A program made the translations under genes and the position numbers. From an uncultured Kangiella sp. (GTDB lineage: Bacteria > Pseudomonadota > Gammaproteobacteria > Enterobacterales > DSM-103792), in NCBI GenBank assembly GCA_946481205.1, contig CAMLNB010000016.1, positions 1-25,856 on the forward strand: a stretch of 25,856 nt of DNA. The letters run 5' to 3'. Below the pieces are notes generated by a model. It was not told the origin of the DNA. It saw nothing but the letters and a program-made list of their open reading frames with translations, and did not search any database. This document shows, piece by piece, positions 7,785 through 15,875 of this stretch (its first letter is position 1; the number at the start of each line of letters is the position of its first letter).

Positions 7785-9314
7785 TCAGTGCTTGTGGGTG
7801 GCACTGCGAATCCGCGTCACCGCCTGCTGCAATACCGGATCGTCCGCTGACTCCACAATCGGTGTCCGAATCGGCCAATCCGGTTGCACACCGCGTGCAG
7901 CCGGATCGCCATTCGGCCGCAGGATATGCGCTTTCGGGTAGCCCACCACCAGTCCCGAATGGGGCAGCACAAACTGCTCCATCGCGCCGTACGTGCTGGC
8001 GAGATCCGAGGTTTCTTCGCCGAGCACCGTGGCAAAACCATAATCCTGGGCGATGGCAGCCACCATCACCGTGTTCGAGTAGGAGCGGCGATTGATCAGC
8101 AGATAGACCTTGCCCTCGTAACGCGGCAACGGCCGCGGCTGCGTCAAGGGAAACGGATAGGAAACCACGTCGCCATTCTTGTGCTTGGCGTACAGCGCGG
8201 CGAATTTGTGGGTGATGTCATTGCCGGTTTCGGCGCCGGGTTGCAAACGTTTGGCGTTGCTGGCTGTGGTCGCCTCACTGATACGAATGCGAAAATCGGC
8301 CGCGAACCGATATGGTTTGCTGGCGAACCAGCTGACCATGTGATCGCTGAAGGAATTGTCACCGCCGGGGTTGTCACGCAGATCGATCAGCACAGCGGGA
8401 ACCGACTGCTGACGGAACTGCGTAAACGCCTCGTCAATGAACGCGATGAACGCCCGGTTGTCCCACGGATCGGTCGCATCCGCGGCATTGTTATAGAACG
8501 GACCCGGCCGCAGATAACCGATCGATGCGGTGTTTTTATCCGTTGCAGCGAGAATCCGTGACTCGCGTTTATCCCAATCCAGACTCAGCACCGCTGGCTG
8601 CTTGGCATCGGCGGCCTGCGCTTCGGTACGCGTGCGGCTTGGCACGGTGACATTCGCCAGCTGTCCTTGCCGCTGGATCTGCACGACAAACTGCTCGCGC
8701 GGACCATATTGCTGCCAAACGAGCGCCGGAAACCACAGCTCGAACAAGGTATTGAGCAGGTAGTCGTTGTCGGCGGACACGTGCTGCGCAAGCTCGTGCA
8801 GTACGGTTTTGATCGGCACGCCATCCAGCTGCAGCAGCTGATCGCCGCGTTGCAGACTGGCCAAGCCGCTGTAATTTTCGGCAATGTAAACGGCGCCGTC
8901 CTGAATCCGGATCTGAATCGGCAACGCCCGCCCCCCTTGCTGACGGTACTGGCCGAAGCGCGCCTGCAGGCCATCAATGCGGGCATGGGCGACCCGGCCA
9001 TAGGCGACAAATTGCTGAAAGCGCGTTTCGACCTCGGCCCGCGACAGCGGCTGTTGCATCGCGGCCAGCATCTGCTGGTAGCGAGCGTCGTACTCGGCTT
9101 TACTGCGGTGGGCGTAGAGATCAAAGTGCGCTGCTTGCAGGGTTTGATACAGCGTCGCGAAATCATCGCGAACCTGTTCGGCGGACAGCGATGCGTCGTT
9201 GCTGGCGTCGGCCGCAACGCTCGGCACCAGGCACGACAACGTCCAAATCAGGAGCAGCCGGCGCGCCATACGCGAACCGGCGGCCAGGTCAATACCAGCG
9301 AAAGCCATAGTCAT
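7785..9314 (-). CDS. Secreted S41-family (C-terminal processing) serine peptidase
   Basis: This is a 509-aa peptidase. A signal peptide is at about residues 16-36 (MARRLLLIWTLSCLVPSVAA) after a short N-terminal extension. Residues about 40-125 are a helical domain, about 135-225 hold a degenerate PDZ-like part (LQRGDQLLQLDGVPI), and about 255-490 form the S41 core. The core shows LIDLRDNPGGDN at 309-320 and LLINRRSYSNTVMVAA at 405-420, where Ser411 or Ser413 is the likely nucleophile. ATG 9314 has AAGGA 6 nt upstream, whereas the internal ATG at 9269 has none. The gene diverges from the CadC-like regulator. The target is unknown. It is probably a periplasmic or exported peptidase. Confidence 0.85.
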   Translation of the reverse strand: MTMAFAGIDLAAGSRMARRLLLIWTLSCLVPSVAADASNDASLSAEQVRDDFATLYQTLQAAHFDLYAHRSKAEYDARYQQMLAAMQQPLSRAEVETRFQQFVAYGRVAHARIDGLQARFGQYRQQGGRALPIQIRIQDGAVYIAENYSGLASLQRGDQLLQLDGVPIKTVLHELAQHVSADNDYLLNTLFELWFPALVWQQYGPREQFVVQIQRQGQLANVTVPSRTRTEAQAADAKQPAVLSLDWDKRESRILAATDKNTASIGYLRPGPFYNNAADATDPWDNRAFIAFIDEAFTQFRQQSVPAVLIDLRDNPGGDNSFSDHMVSWFASKPYRFAADFRIRISEATTASNAKRLQPGAETGNDITHKFAALYAKHKNGDVVSYPFPLTQPRPLPRYEGKVYLLINRRSYSNTVMVAAIAQDYGFATVLGEETSDLASTYGAMEQFVLPHSGLVVGYPKAHILRPNGDPAARGVQPDWPIRTPIVESADDPVLQQAVTRIRSATHKH

Positions 9315-9341
9315 GATGCATCCTTGAACGTAGCGGGCCGA

Positions 9342-9411
9342 GTTATTCAGGCCTCGTTATGCAGACCGGGTTATGCAAATCGGATTATTCGGTTCGGGTC
9401 ATGCAGGCAAG
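9342..9411. repeat. Five tandem imperfect 14-bp repeats in a divergent promoter region
   Basis: Units start at 9342, 9356, 9370, 9384 and 9398, exactly 14 bp apart. They read GTTATTCAGGCCTC, GTTATGCAGACCGG, GTTATGCAAATCGG, ATTATTCGGTTCGG and GTCATGCAGGCAAG. The shared core is GTTAT-K-C followed by a purine-rich part and CGG. The array lies entirely in the noncoding space between the S41 peptidase start (9314) and the CadC-like regulator start (9528). It may be a set of regulator binding sites, but replication slippage is also possible. Confidence 0.8.
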
Positions 9412-9527
9412 ACCTGACAACAAAAAGCGCCCCGGGCCGCGGCTTTCCTTTGTAAAACCTGGGTGTTATAAAACAAGCAATAACAGCTCCTGAATTCCTG
9501 ACTTTTTCCTGACCCGAGGCGGATGCA

Positions 9528-10892
9528 ATGGCAGCAATGGCCGAAACGATGGTCATCCGTGTTGGCGCCTGGCAATTTCATGTCACCAGCGGTGAATTGC
9601 GCAACCACACAGAGCAGGTCCGGCTTGAACCCAAGATGACCGAGCTGCTGCTGCTGTTGACCGAACGACCGGGCGAGCTGGTCAGCCGCGACGACATCAT
9701 GAACCGCTTGTGGCCGCAAACGATCGTCGGTGACGACACGCTGGCGCGCACGGTGTCCAAGCTGCGCAAGGCGCTGGCCGACGACAGCAAACAACCGCAA
9801 TACATCGAGACGCTGTCCAAGCGCGGTTACCGGCTGATTGCCACAACAACCGCAGAGAGATCGGCTAACGCGGCGAATGCGCCTGAAGTAGTCGAACCGG
9901 CAGCAACGAATGGCGAAGCTGCCGAATCCGCTCCGCAGCATCCGACTGCTACCTCCTCCCACTCAGCGCAAGCGCCGAGCCCACATCGGCGCCGGAACGC
10001 TGTAATTGCTGGCGGTGTCGTCACGATCCTGTTGCTCGGCATTGGTGCTTGGCAACTCGGGGCACCGGAACCGGCAAGCGATCAAGAGCTGGTGCAGGCA
10101 ACCGCTCGCGCCAATGATTTTTACTTTCAGTTTTCCCGCCCCGGCAATGAAAGCGCGATTGCGCTGTTTGAACAACTGATCGCGAAAAAGCCGGATTACG
10201 CACCCGGTTATGCCGGCCTTGCCAATGCCTTGGTGCAGAAAGTCATTCGCTGGCAGCGCGCCCCAGCCGATACCGATGCGGCGGATGCCGCTCGCCCGGA
10301 TTTTCGTAACCTGGGTGATGCGATCAAACAGGGCCATACCCGCACGGCGGCCGCCCAGCAGTGGTTGCAACGGGCCGAGCAGCTGGCGCTGCAGGCCGTC
10401 GCCTTGGCGCCGAATGATGCCGACAGTTTGAAGGCGCTCGGCTTTGTTTACAGCGCGCAGGAAAAATTTGATCTGGCATTGAGCAGCTATCAGCGCGCCG
10501 TGCAAGCCGACCCGAATGCCTGGGGTGCGCTGATCAATATCGGTGATGTGTTGGAGATCAGCGGTCGCAACAGCGAAGCGCTACCGTATCTGGAAGCGGC
10601 GCACGCCGCGATGACCCGGGTCTATGCCCAGCAATCGGCGCGGATGCTGCCGTGGTATGCCGAACTCGGCGTGCTGATCGGCGACCGTCATCGTGCCCGC
10701 GGCGATGCCAGCAAAGCCGAACAATGGTATCGCCGCGTGCTGGATTACGCGCCGCTGCACAGCACTGCTACCGGCCGCATGGCGCAGCTGCGCTGGCAGG
10801 CCGGTGATCAGCAAGCGGCGCAAGCGCTGTGCGCGGAATTGCGACGCCGGGTTGGCAGCACGGGCGATTGCGAGTTGCCCGATACGCCGTGA
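9528..10892 (+). CDS. CadC/ToxR-like membrane transcriptional regulator with TPR sensor domain
   Basis: This is a 454-aa protein. Residues about 8-105 are an OmpR/PhoB-type winged helix (VRLEPKMTELLLLLTERPGE, DDTLARTVSKLRKAL, IETLSKRGYRLIA). A low-complexity Ala/Pro/Ser linker follows, then one transmembrane helix at about 158-178 (NAVIAGGVVTILLLGIGAW). The C-terminal part, about 185-450, is presumably periplasmic and contains TPR-like repeats, the clearest being ADSLKALGFVYSAQEKFDLA. It has no receiver domain, so it is a one-component CadC-like regulator. ATG 9528 is preceded only by a weak GAGGCGGA. It diverges from the S41 peptidase gene, which makes that gene a plausible target. The signal is unknown. 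Confidence 0.88.
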   Translation: MAAMAETMVIRVGAWQFHVTSGELRNHTEQVRLEPKMTELLLLLTERPGELVSRDDIMNRLWPQTIVGDDTLARTVSKLRKALADDSKQPQYIETLSKRGYRLIATTTAERSANAANAPEVVEPAATNGEAAESAPQHPTATSSHSAQAPSPHRRRNAVIAGGVVTILLLGIGAWQLGAPEPASDQELVQATARANDFYFQFSRPGNESAIALFEQLIAKKPDYAPGYAGLANALVQKVIRWQRAPADTDAADAARPDFRNLGDAIKQGHTRTAAAQQWLQRAEQLALQAVALAPNDADSLKALGFVYSAQEKFDLALSSYQRAVQADPNAWGALINIGDVLEISGRNSEALPYLEAAHAAMTRVYAQQSARMLPWYAELGVLIGDRHRARGDASKAEQWYRRVLDYAPLHSTATGRMAQLRWQAGDQQAAQALCAELRRRVGSTGDCELPDTP

Positions 10893-10903
10893 ACGCGTTC
10901 CAC

Positions 10904-11869
10904 TCAAGAGGGCGATGACGGCGCGACCGGTGTCGCGATATGAGCACGACAATCAACCGATTCCGGCGCGGTTTCGCTGCGGCTGAGCGGGCCGGCAACA
11001 AAATCAATGAAAGCGCGCACGGCCGGTGACAGGCCTTTGTGGCTCGGGTAGGCGCAATGCAAATTGCGCGCGGCAAACTGCCACTGCGGCAGCACTGGCA
11101 ACAGCGCGCCGCTGGCCAGTTCTTTCAGACAATAGGTATCGGGAAACGCCACAACGCCAACACCTTCCAGCGCGGCATAAATCAGGGCCGGAAAATCATC
11201 GGCGCAGAACACCGGGTTGATCTTGATGGCGCGAAACTCCCCGTCAGGACCGGTCAGCGACAAGGTGCGGCTGGCCTCATCGACACCGAAAATCAGCATC
11301 GGCACCCGGCGCAAATCTTCCGGCGTGATGATCGGCGGATGCTTGGCCAACAGTGCGGGCGCGCCGACGATTCGCGTTTCGCTGCGGCGCAAATGCCGGG
11401 TCGCCAGATTCGGATCTTCCTCGCCGTAGGCGCGAACCCGGAAAGCGATATCAATGCCCTCCTCAATCAAGTCCACCCGCCGATTGGTCACCACCATCTC
11501 GACGCGCACATCCGGGTAGGCACGGCTGAATGCCGGCAGCAACGGCCCGATCTCGAACTGGGCAATGCCTATCGGGCAGCTGATCCGCAGCCGGCCGCGC
11601 GGCTGGCTCTGGTGGCTCAGCACCACGGCCTCAGCGGCATCAGCCGCCTGCAGCATCACCTGGCATTGTTCGTAATAGCGGGCGCCGACATCGGTCAATG
11701 ACAGCTTGCGGGTCGTCCGCTGCAGCAAGCGGGCGCCCAGGCTGTCTTCGAGCAGGGCGACCCGGCGCGACAGCCGCGACTTGGGCACATCCAGCACCCG
11801 GCTGGCAGCGGCAAAACCGCCCTTTTCAACGACTTTGGCAAAGAAATAGAGGTCATTGAGGTCTTGCAT
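10904..11869 (-). CDS. LysR-family transcriptional regulator
   Basis: This is a 321-aa regulator. The N-terminal winged helix-turn-helix (about residues 1-60) reads LYFFAKVVEKGGFAAASRVL, then VPKSRLSRRVALLEDSLG and ARLLQRTTRKLSLT, a classical LysR HTH. The remainder is the type-2 periplasmic-binding-like effector domain (about 88-300). The start at ATG 11869 is preferred over 11890 because AAGG lies close upstream and LysR proteins usually start just before this helix. It is divergent from azoR with a 150-bp spacer that contains a palindromic LysR-type site, so it probably controls azoR and itself. The inducer is unknown; quinones or electrophiles would fit known azoreductase regulators. Confidence 0.93.
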   Translation of the reverse strand: MQDLNDLYFFAKVVEKGGFAAASRVLDVPKSRLSRRVALLEDSLGARLLQRTTRKLSLTDVGARYYEQCQVMLQAADAAEAVVLSHQSQPRGRLRISCPIGIAQFEIGPLLPAFSRAYPDVRVEMVVTNRRVDLIEEGIDIAFRVRAYGEEDPNLATRHLRRSETRIVGAPALLAKHPPIITPEDLRRVPMLIFGVDEASRTLSLTGPDGEFRAIKINPVFCADDFPALIYAALEGVGVVAFPDTYCLKELASGALLPVLPQWQFAARNLHCAYPSHKGLSPAVRAFIDFVAGPLSRSETAPESVDCRAHIATPVAPSSPS

Positions 11870-11880
11870 GGCGCACCTTG

Positions 11881-11902
11881 ATTGTTCCACTGACAGGACA
11901 AT
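11881..11902. promoter_or_regulatory. Predicted LysR-type operator
   Basis: ATTGT (11881-11885) and ACAAT (11898-11902) form an inverted repeat separated by 12 bp, in the usual spacing of a LysR T-N11-A type recognition site. The inner bases TCC and GGA add partial symmetry. It lies 12 bp upstream of the LysR start and 118 bp upstream of azoR. Binding by the neighbouring regulator is an inference. Confidence 0.6.
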
Positions 11903-12019
11903 GAGTCATATTTTAGCCGGCTAGTCACGTTTGCAGCTATCGATATGATGAATCCCGAGCCAGTCACCGCCGGATCCGCCGGCTGGTGCCGACACCCAAG
12001 CCAGCAAACGGAGTCCATT

Positions 12020-12622
12020 ATGAAACTGCTGCAAATCGATTCGAGCATCCTCGGCGCCCATTCGACCTCACGTGCCCTGACCAAGGCCGTGGTCGACAGT
12101 TACCGCGCCAAAGCCCCCGGCCTGCAGGTCACCCACCACGATTTCGGGGTGGCGCCGCTGCCGCACATCTCGCCGGAAACCCTGACCCTGCGCGGCGCCG
12201 ATGCCAGCCAACTGAGCGACGCCCAACGCCTGGCCATTGCCCAGAGCGAACAACTGATCCGTGAACTGAAAGAAGCCGACGTACTGGTCATCGGTGCGCC
12301 GCTGTACAACTTCTCGATTCCGACCGGCCTGAAAGCCTGGATCGATTACGTCTCGGTGGCCGGCCAGACCTTCCAGTACACCGACAAAGGTCCGGTCGGC
12401 CTGGTACCGAACAAAAAAGCGTTCATCGTTGCGACCAGCGGCGGCGTGTATGGAGATACCCCGATCAGCCATATGCATGCCGGTTACGTCAAAACCGTGC
12501 TGAATTTCCTTGGCGTGACCGATGTGGAAATCATCCGCGCCGAAGGCCTGAACATGGGCGAGCAACCGCGGCAAACCGCGCTTGATGCCGCACACAGCCA
12601 GATCGCCAAACTGGCGGCCTGA
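12020..12622 (+). CDS. azoR: FMN-dependent NADH:quinone oxidoreductase/azoreductase
   Basis: This is a 200-aa flavodoxin-fold enzyme, close to the 201 aa of E. coli AzoR. It reduces quinones and azo bonds with NADH using FMN, in the cytoplasm. Visible motifs are the N-terminal strand and loop KLLQIDSSILGAHSTSRALT (phosphate binding), the FMN-binding APLYNFSIPTGLKAWIDYV, and the conserved SGGVYGD region. The start is ATG 12020 with GGAG about 6 nt upstream; the longer frame from 11945 has no support. It is divergent from the LysR regulator and is closed by a strong terminator. Its probable role is defence against quinone or electrophile stress. Confidence 0.93.
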   Translation: MKLLQIDSSILGAHSTSRALTKAVVDSYRAKAPGLQVTHHDFGVAPLPHISPETLTLRGADASQLSDAQRLAIAQSEQLIRELKEADVLVIGAPLYNFSIPTGLKAWIDYVSVAGQTFQYTDKGPVGLVPNKKAFIVATSGGVYGDTPISHMHAGYVKTVLNFLGVTDVEIIRAEGLNMGEQPRQTALDAAHSQIAKLAA

Positions 12623-12647
12623 GTCCGCACCGCTGCAATTACCGCGC

Positions 12648-12688
12648 AAACACCGGCCTGCACCATGCAGGCCGGTGTTTGTTTTTTT
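12648..12688 (+). terminator. Rho-independent terminator after azoR
   Basis: AAACACCGGCCTGCA (12648-12662) pairs perfectly with TGCAGGCCGGTGTTT (12666-12680) around CCA and is followed by GTTTTTTT. Confidence 0.95.
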
Positions 12689-13276
12689 CGACACGCCATG
12701 CGCTGACGTCAGCGCTGGCACTAGGCATTTTTTGTTTGCTTAGCACTCACTACGCCGCCAGCAACGCGGCCCGCTGTGTTTGCTGCAGCGCACCGCAAAC
12801 GCTAACCGCGCCGGTGCCGAATGCCGTTGCACAAGCAAGCGCAGCGACGCTACTTCCCGCGCGGTTTTAACAACGCAAGCGTCCTTTACCCCGACCGCAG
12901 GCACTGACTACACTGTTACCGCTGTCCGGGAGTCTTGCGCGTAAATCGCTCGCCGTCTTTGCCTCCCTTCCTCCGCGCTGTTGTCGTTCTACACGGTTGC
13001 TGATCGTCTTGGCCAGGTGGCCACGTCGACGGCACCCTGTTTCATGCACTGCATTCGTTGTGTTACCGCTGTCCGTGCTTGCCATGCGTCGTTGTGAGCA
13101 TTGGCGCGTATTTATCCGACCGTACTGAGTGTCGCTATTGAATGCAGCGTTGGCGCTGTCAGCGTGCTTTCGCGGCTCAACACTGCGCATCAACCATCGG
13201 TCATCACAGGACGCCGCGGCACCGTTGCCTGAATCGCCAGCGCACGGCGCAGCGGCCATTTGCAAGGAGAGAACTG
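12689..13276. other. Gene-free stretch between azoR and the phosphoesterase
   Basis: No convincing gene is seen in this roughly 590-bp stretch. It holds a perfect 16-bp palindrome (12700-12715) and a 15-bp direct repeat, TGTTACCGCTGTCCG, at 12914-12928 and 13061-13075. It also has AAGGAG at 13264-13269 that serves the phosphoesterase start. The stretch may be a long regulatory leader or the remains of lost genes. Confidence 0.5.
12700..12715. repeat. Perfect 16-bp palindrome
   Basis: GCGCTGACGTCAGCGC reads the same on both strands and is centred on TGACGTCA. It lies 12 bp after the azoR terminator T-run, in noncoding DNA. It may be a protein binding site, but there is no direct evidence for one. 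Confidence 0.6.
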
Positions 13277-14758
13277 ATGAATCCCGTCATGCCGCAAATC
13301 AAGACCATCGTGTATTTGATGTTGGAAAATCGCTCGCTCGACAACGTGCTCGGTTGGACTTACCAGCAAAACGATCAACCCAAGAACGTCTACCCGGCGG
13401 GCAGCAGCAGCCGTTACGACGGCTTGGTGCAGGGCGAGTTCTACAACCCGGCGCACGCCTGGGATGGCGTCAAACGCTATCCGGTTGAAGCGATTCCGGC
13501 GAAATACCAGAACGACCGCGTGCCCTGCTACGACCCTTACGAAGCCATGCGGGATGGCAGCGGTTCGGAATGGAATGGCGTGATGAACCAACTGTTCGGC
13601 AATCAGGACATCATCGCCAACATGCCGACCAAGAACACGCATGCCACTATGCTGGGCTTTTTGCAGGATTATTACGCCCGTTACATGGTTGAATGGCAGG
13701 GTCTGGATTCGCTGTGGACGTACACACCGGCACAACTGCCGTACATCAATCGATTGGCGCGCGCGTATGCGGTGTCGGATCGCTGGTTCAGCTCGGTGCC
13801 GACGCAAACCAATCCGAATCGCGCTTACTCGCTGTGCGGGACCTCACTGGGCCGCGAAGCCAACGCCAACCTGATGGCGCTGGAACAATTCGATGCGCCA
13901 ACCGTGATCAACAAACTGGCCGATGCCGGCAAATCCTGGGGCCTGTATTACGAAGACATCTGGCACAGCAATCAGTGCTACACCGCGTATACGTTTCCGC
14001 AGATCGGCAAGGCCAAGAATGGCGAAATCAACACCATTGATACGTTCAAGCAGCGCGCGCAAGCCGGCAAGCTGCCAGCCTTCTGCTACCTCGAACCGAA
14101 ATGGGGTGGCGGCAAAGGCGAAGCGTATCGGCAGGGTCATGATTTCCATCCACCGGCCTATGTCGCGCCCGGCGATGCGTTCCTGTATCAAATTTACAGC
14201 ACACTACGCAGCAGCCCGCAATGGCCGAACACACTGTTCATCGTCAGCTTTGATGAACATGGAGGCACCTACGATCACGTGTCACCGCCATGGGGCGCGA
14301 TCAATCCCGACGGCATCAACGGCACCAAATGGGGCTTCCAGTTTGATCTGTACGGCTGCCGGGTACCAACCTTGCTGATCTCGCCCTACATCGCCCCAAG
14401 CACGGTTTTCCGCGCGCCGAGCGACAGCAAACAGCCACTCGATCACACCGCCTTCATCGCCACGGTACTGCGTTGGGCGGGCGTCGATCCGACACAGGCC
14501 GGGCTCGGCAAACGCGTCGCCGCCGCGCCGAGTTTCGATGGGGTGCTGAGCAATACCGTTGTCAACGAGCAAACGCTTGCAGAGGAGCCCAACCACACCG
14601 GCGCCACGCTCACGTCGCCCGCCAACGCGCTGTTTGCCGGCATGCCGTTCGCGAGCATTCGCAGCATTCTCGAACGCAGCCCGAACATCGGCGCGATAAA
14701 AGCCGAGATCGCCAAGTTCAAAGCGGACCCGGCAGCGTACGAGAAGCGTTTGCTGTAA
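13277..14758 (+). CDS. Phosphoesterase family protein (phospholipase C/acid phosphatase superfamily)
   Basis: This is a 493-aa enzyme of the bacterial phosphoesterase family that includes phospholipase C (PlcH/PlcN) and AcpA. Key motifs are LMLENRSLDNVLGW near residue 15 (Glu17 and Asn18 as metal ligands, and Ser20 at the position that carries the nucleophile in AcpA), DRWFSSVPTQTNPNR in the middle, and FDEHGGTYDHVSPP at about 325-338 (metal ligands). It should hydrolyse phosphomono- or phosphodiesters; the substrate is unknown. ATG 13277 has AAGGAG 7 nt upstream. Unlike most relatives there is no Sec or twin-arginine signal, and in-frame extension to 13142 does not supply one. It is therefore probably cytoplasmic, or exported by another route. 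Confidence 0.9.
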   Translation: MNPVMPQIKTIVYLMLENRSLDNVLGWTYQQNDQPKNVYPAGSSSRYDGLVQGEFYNPAHAWDGVKRYPVEAIPAKYQNDRVPCYDPYEAMRDGSGSEWNGVMNQLFGNQDIIANMPTKNTHATMLGFLQDYYARYMVEWQGLDSLWTYTPAQLPYINRLARAYAVSDRWFSSVPTQTNPNRAYSLCGTSLGREANANLMALEQFDAPTVINKLADAGKSWGLYYEDIWHSNQCYTAYTFPQIGKAKNGEINTIDTFKQRAQAGKLPAFCYLEPKWGGGKGEAYRQGHDFHPPAYVAPGDAFLYQIYSTLRSSPQWPNTLFIVSFDEHGGTYDHVSPPWGAINPDGINGTKWGFQFDLYGCRVPTLLISPYIAPSTVFRAPSDSKQPLDHTAFIATVLRWAGVDPTQAGLGKRVAAAPSFDGVLSNTVVNEQTLAEEPNHTGATLTSPANALFAGMPFASIRSILERSPNIGAIKAEIAKFKADPAAYEKRLL

Positions 14759-14797
14759 CCACGCCGGTGTTATGCCTGAGAAAGGAGGCAATGACAC

Positions 14798-14825
14798 AGC
14801 GAGCCTGCCGGGCGGCAGGCTCGCT
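14798..14825. terminator. Strong hairpin between convergent genes
   Basis: AGCGAGCCTGCC (14798-14809) pairs perfectly with GGCAGGCTCGCT (14814-14825) around GGGC. There is no T-run on either side, so it may end transcription weakly or protect the 3' ends of the two convergent transcripts. Confidence 0.6.
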
Positions 14826-14866
14826 GTTATCGCTGACATTGCATGAGGGAGGGATTACAGCAACGC

Positions 14867-15703
14867 TCAACCGCGTTTGCGGATGATCACTTCCAGATAC
14901 TCGGCCGGTAACACCATACCGCGCTCACCGCCGATATTGTGCCGCGCGATCAGCGCCAGCATTTCACGCTCCAGCGCCAGCTGGCCGTTGCTATCGAGCG
15001 CAGCAAAGGCTTTATGGGTCGGGCCGTAATAATCGCGAAACACTTGCAGCCAATGCGCAGGCGAGCGGTAACGGAAATTGAACAGTTTGCGGGTGCTTTG
15101 GATCTCGACCGCACCGGCGGCAAACAAATCCGCCAGATGCGCATCCGTACCCCACAGCGCTGGCGACCGCACGCCGGCAGGTGGAGGTACGTGCGCGCCG
15201 ACAACCTTGAACAGCTGACCGATAAAACCTTCCGGCGTCCAGTTGGCCATGCCGATCCGGCCGTTGCGGCGCAACACCCGCAGCAATTCGCTGGCGACCC
15301 GATCGTGTTGCGGCGCGAACATGGCGCCAAACGTCGACAGCACGACATCGAAACTGGCATCCGGGAACGGCAAGGCTTCGGCATCCGCGACCTGAAACTG
15401 CACATTCAGTCCTTCGGCGCGGGCGCGTTCACGACCTTTCTCCAGCAGCGCCGGAACATAATCGGTTGAGGTCACGTCGGCAAAACGGCGCGCCGCAGCC
15501 AGTGTGGCATTGCCGTTGCCGGCCGCAACGTCCAGCACCTGTTCGCCGGAACGGATATCGATCGCTTCCGCTAACTGTTCACCAACAATTTGCAAGGTGG
15601 TACCGATCACGGCGAAATCGCCGCTGGCCCAGGTTGCCTGCTGTCGCTGTTTGATGGCAGCGAAATCGGGAAGCGGATGACGAACGTCTACAGCTTGATT
15701 CAT
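14867..15703 (-). CDS. Class I SAM-dependent methyltransferase
   Basis: This is a 278-aa methyltransferase with a clear motif I, VLDVAAGNGNATL at about residues 57-69, an acidic residue at the end of strand 2 (Asp81 in TSTDYVP), and an adenine-loop motif, VADAEALPFPDASFDVVLST, at 105-124. This is the layout of the UbiE/Methyltransf_11 group; the acceptor substrate is unknown. The start is ATG 15703, with AAGGAG about 6 nt upstream. The frame open to 15874 would add 57 residues unlike the family. It is divergent from the AraC-type regulator, which may control it. The spacer contains several hairpins. Confidence 0.9.
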   Translation of the reverse strand: MNQAVDVRHPLPDFAAIKQRQQATWASGDFAVIGTTLQIVGEQLAEAIDIRSGEQVLDVAAGNGNATLAAARRFADVTSTDYVPALLEKGRERARAEGLNVQFQVADAEALPFPDASFDVVLSTFGAMFAPQHDRVASELLRVLRRNGRIGMANWTPEGFIGQLFKVVGAHVPPPAGVRSPALWGTDAHLADLFAAGAVEIQSTRKLFNFRYRSPAHWLQVFRDYYGPTHKAFAALDSNGQLALEREMLALIARHNIGGERGMVLPAEYLEVIIRKRG

Positions 15704-15724
15704 GTGATGCTCCTTGTGTGCAGC

Positions 15725-15875
15725 CCGCCAGCCACCCAATCGGGCTGGCGGCAGTCGTCGCAACCGTGCGACGGCGCGGCATTGTGCCGAACCACGCCGG
15801 TTGACGATTCTCCTTGCATCCTGCAAGTTTGCTCCTGCGTCCGCCGTTGCCTGGCCGCATGGGTTTCCTCCCATG
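15725..15875. promoter_or_regulatory. Hairpin-rich divergent spacer
   Basis: Four short perfect stems follow each other: CCGCCAGCC/GGCTGGCGG (15725-15733 with 15743-15751), CGTCGCA/TGCGACG (15756-15762 with 15767-15773), CTTGCA/TGCAAG (15813-15818 with 15822-15827) and CATGGG/CCCATG (15858-15863 with 15870-15875). They lie between the methyltransferase and AraC starts. They may be operator half-sites or leader structures; GC richness alone could also produce some of them. Confidence 0.45.

Noticed and set aside
9342..9411. CRISPR array
   Set aside because: The 14-bp units directly abut with no spacers, and no cas gene is present.
12679..12870. 63-codon frame with a hydrophobic start
   Set aside because: It would start at TTG inside the azoR terminator T-run, without a ribosome binding site, and encodes a low-complexity Ala-rich tail.
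13142..13276. N-terminal extension of the phosphoesterase
   Set aside because: The added residues are Arg/His-rich, have no signal peptide, and the ATG at 13277 has an ideal AAGGAG.
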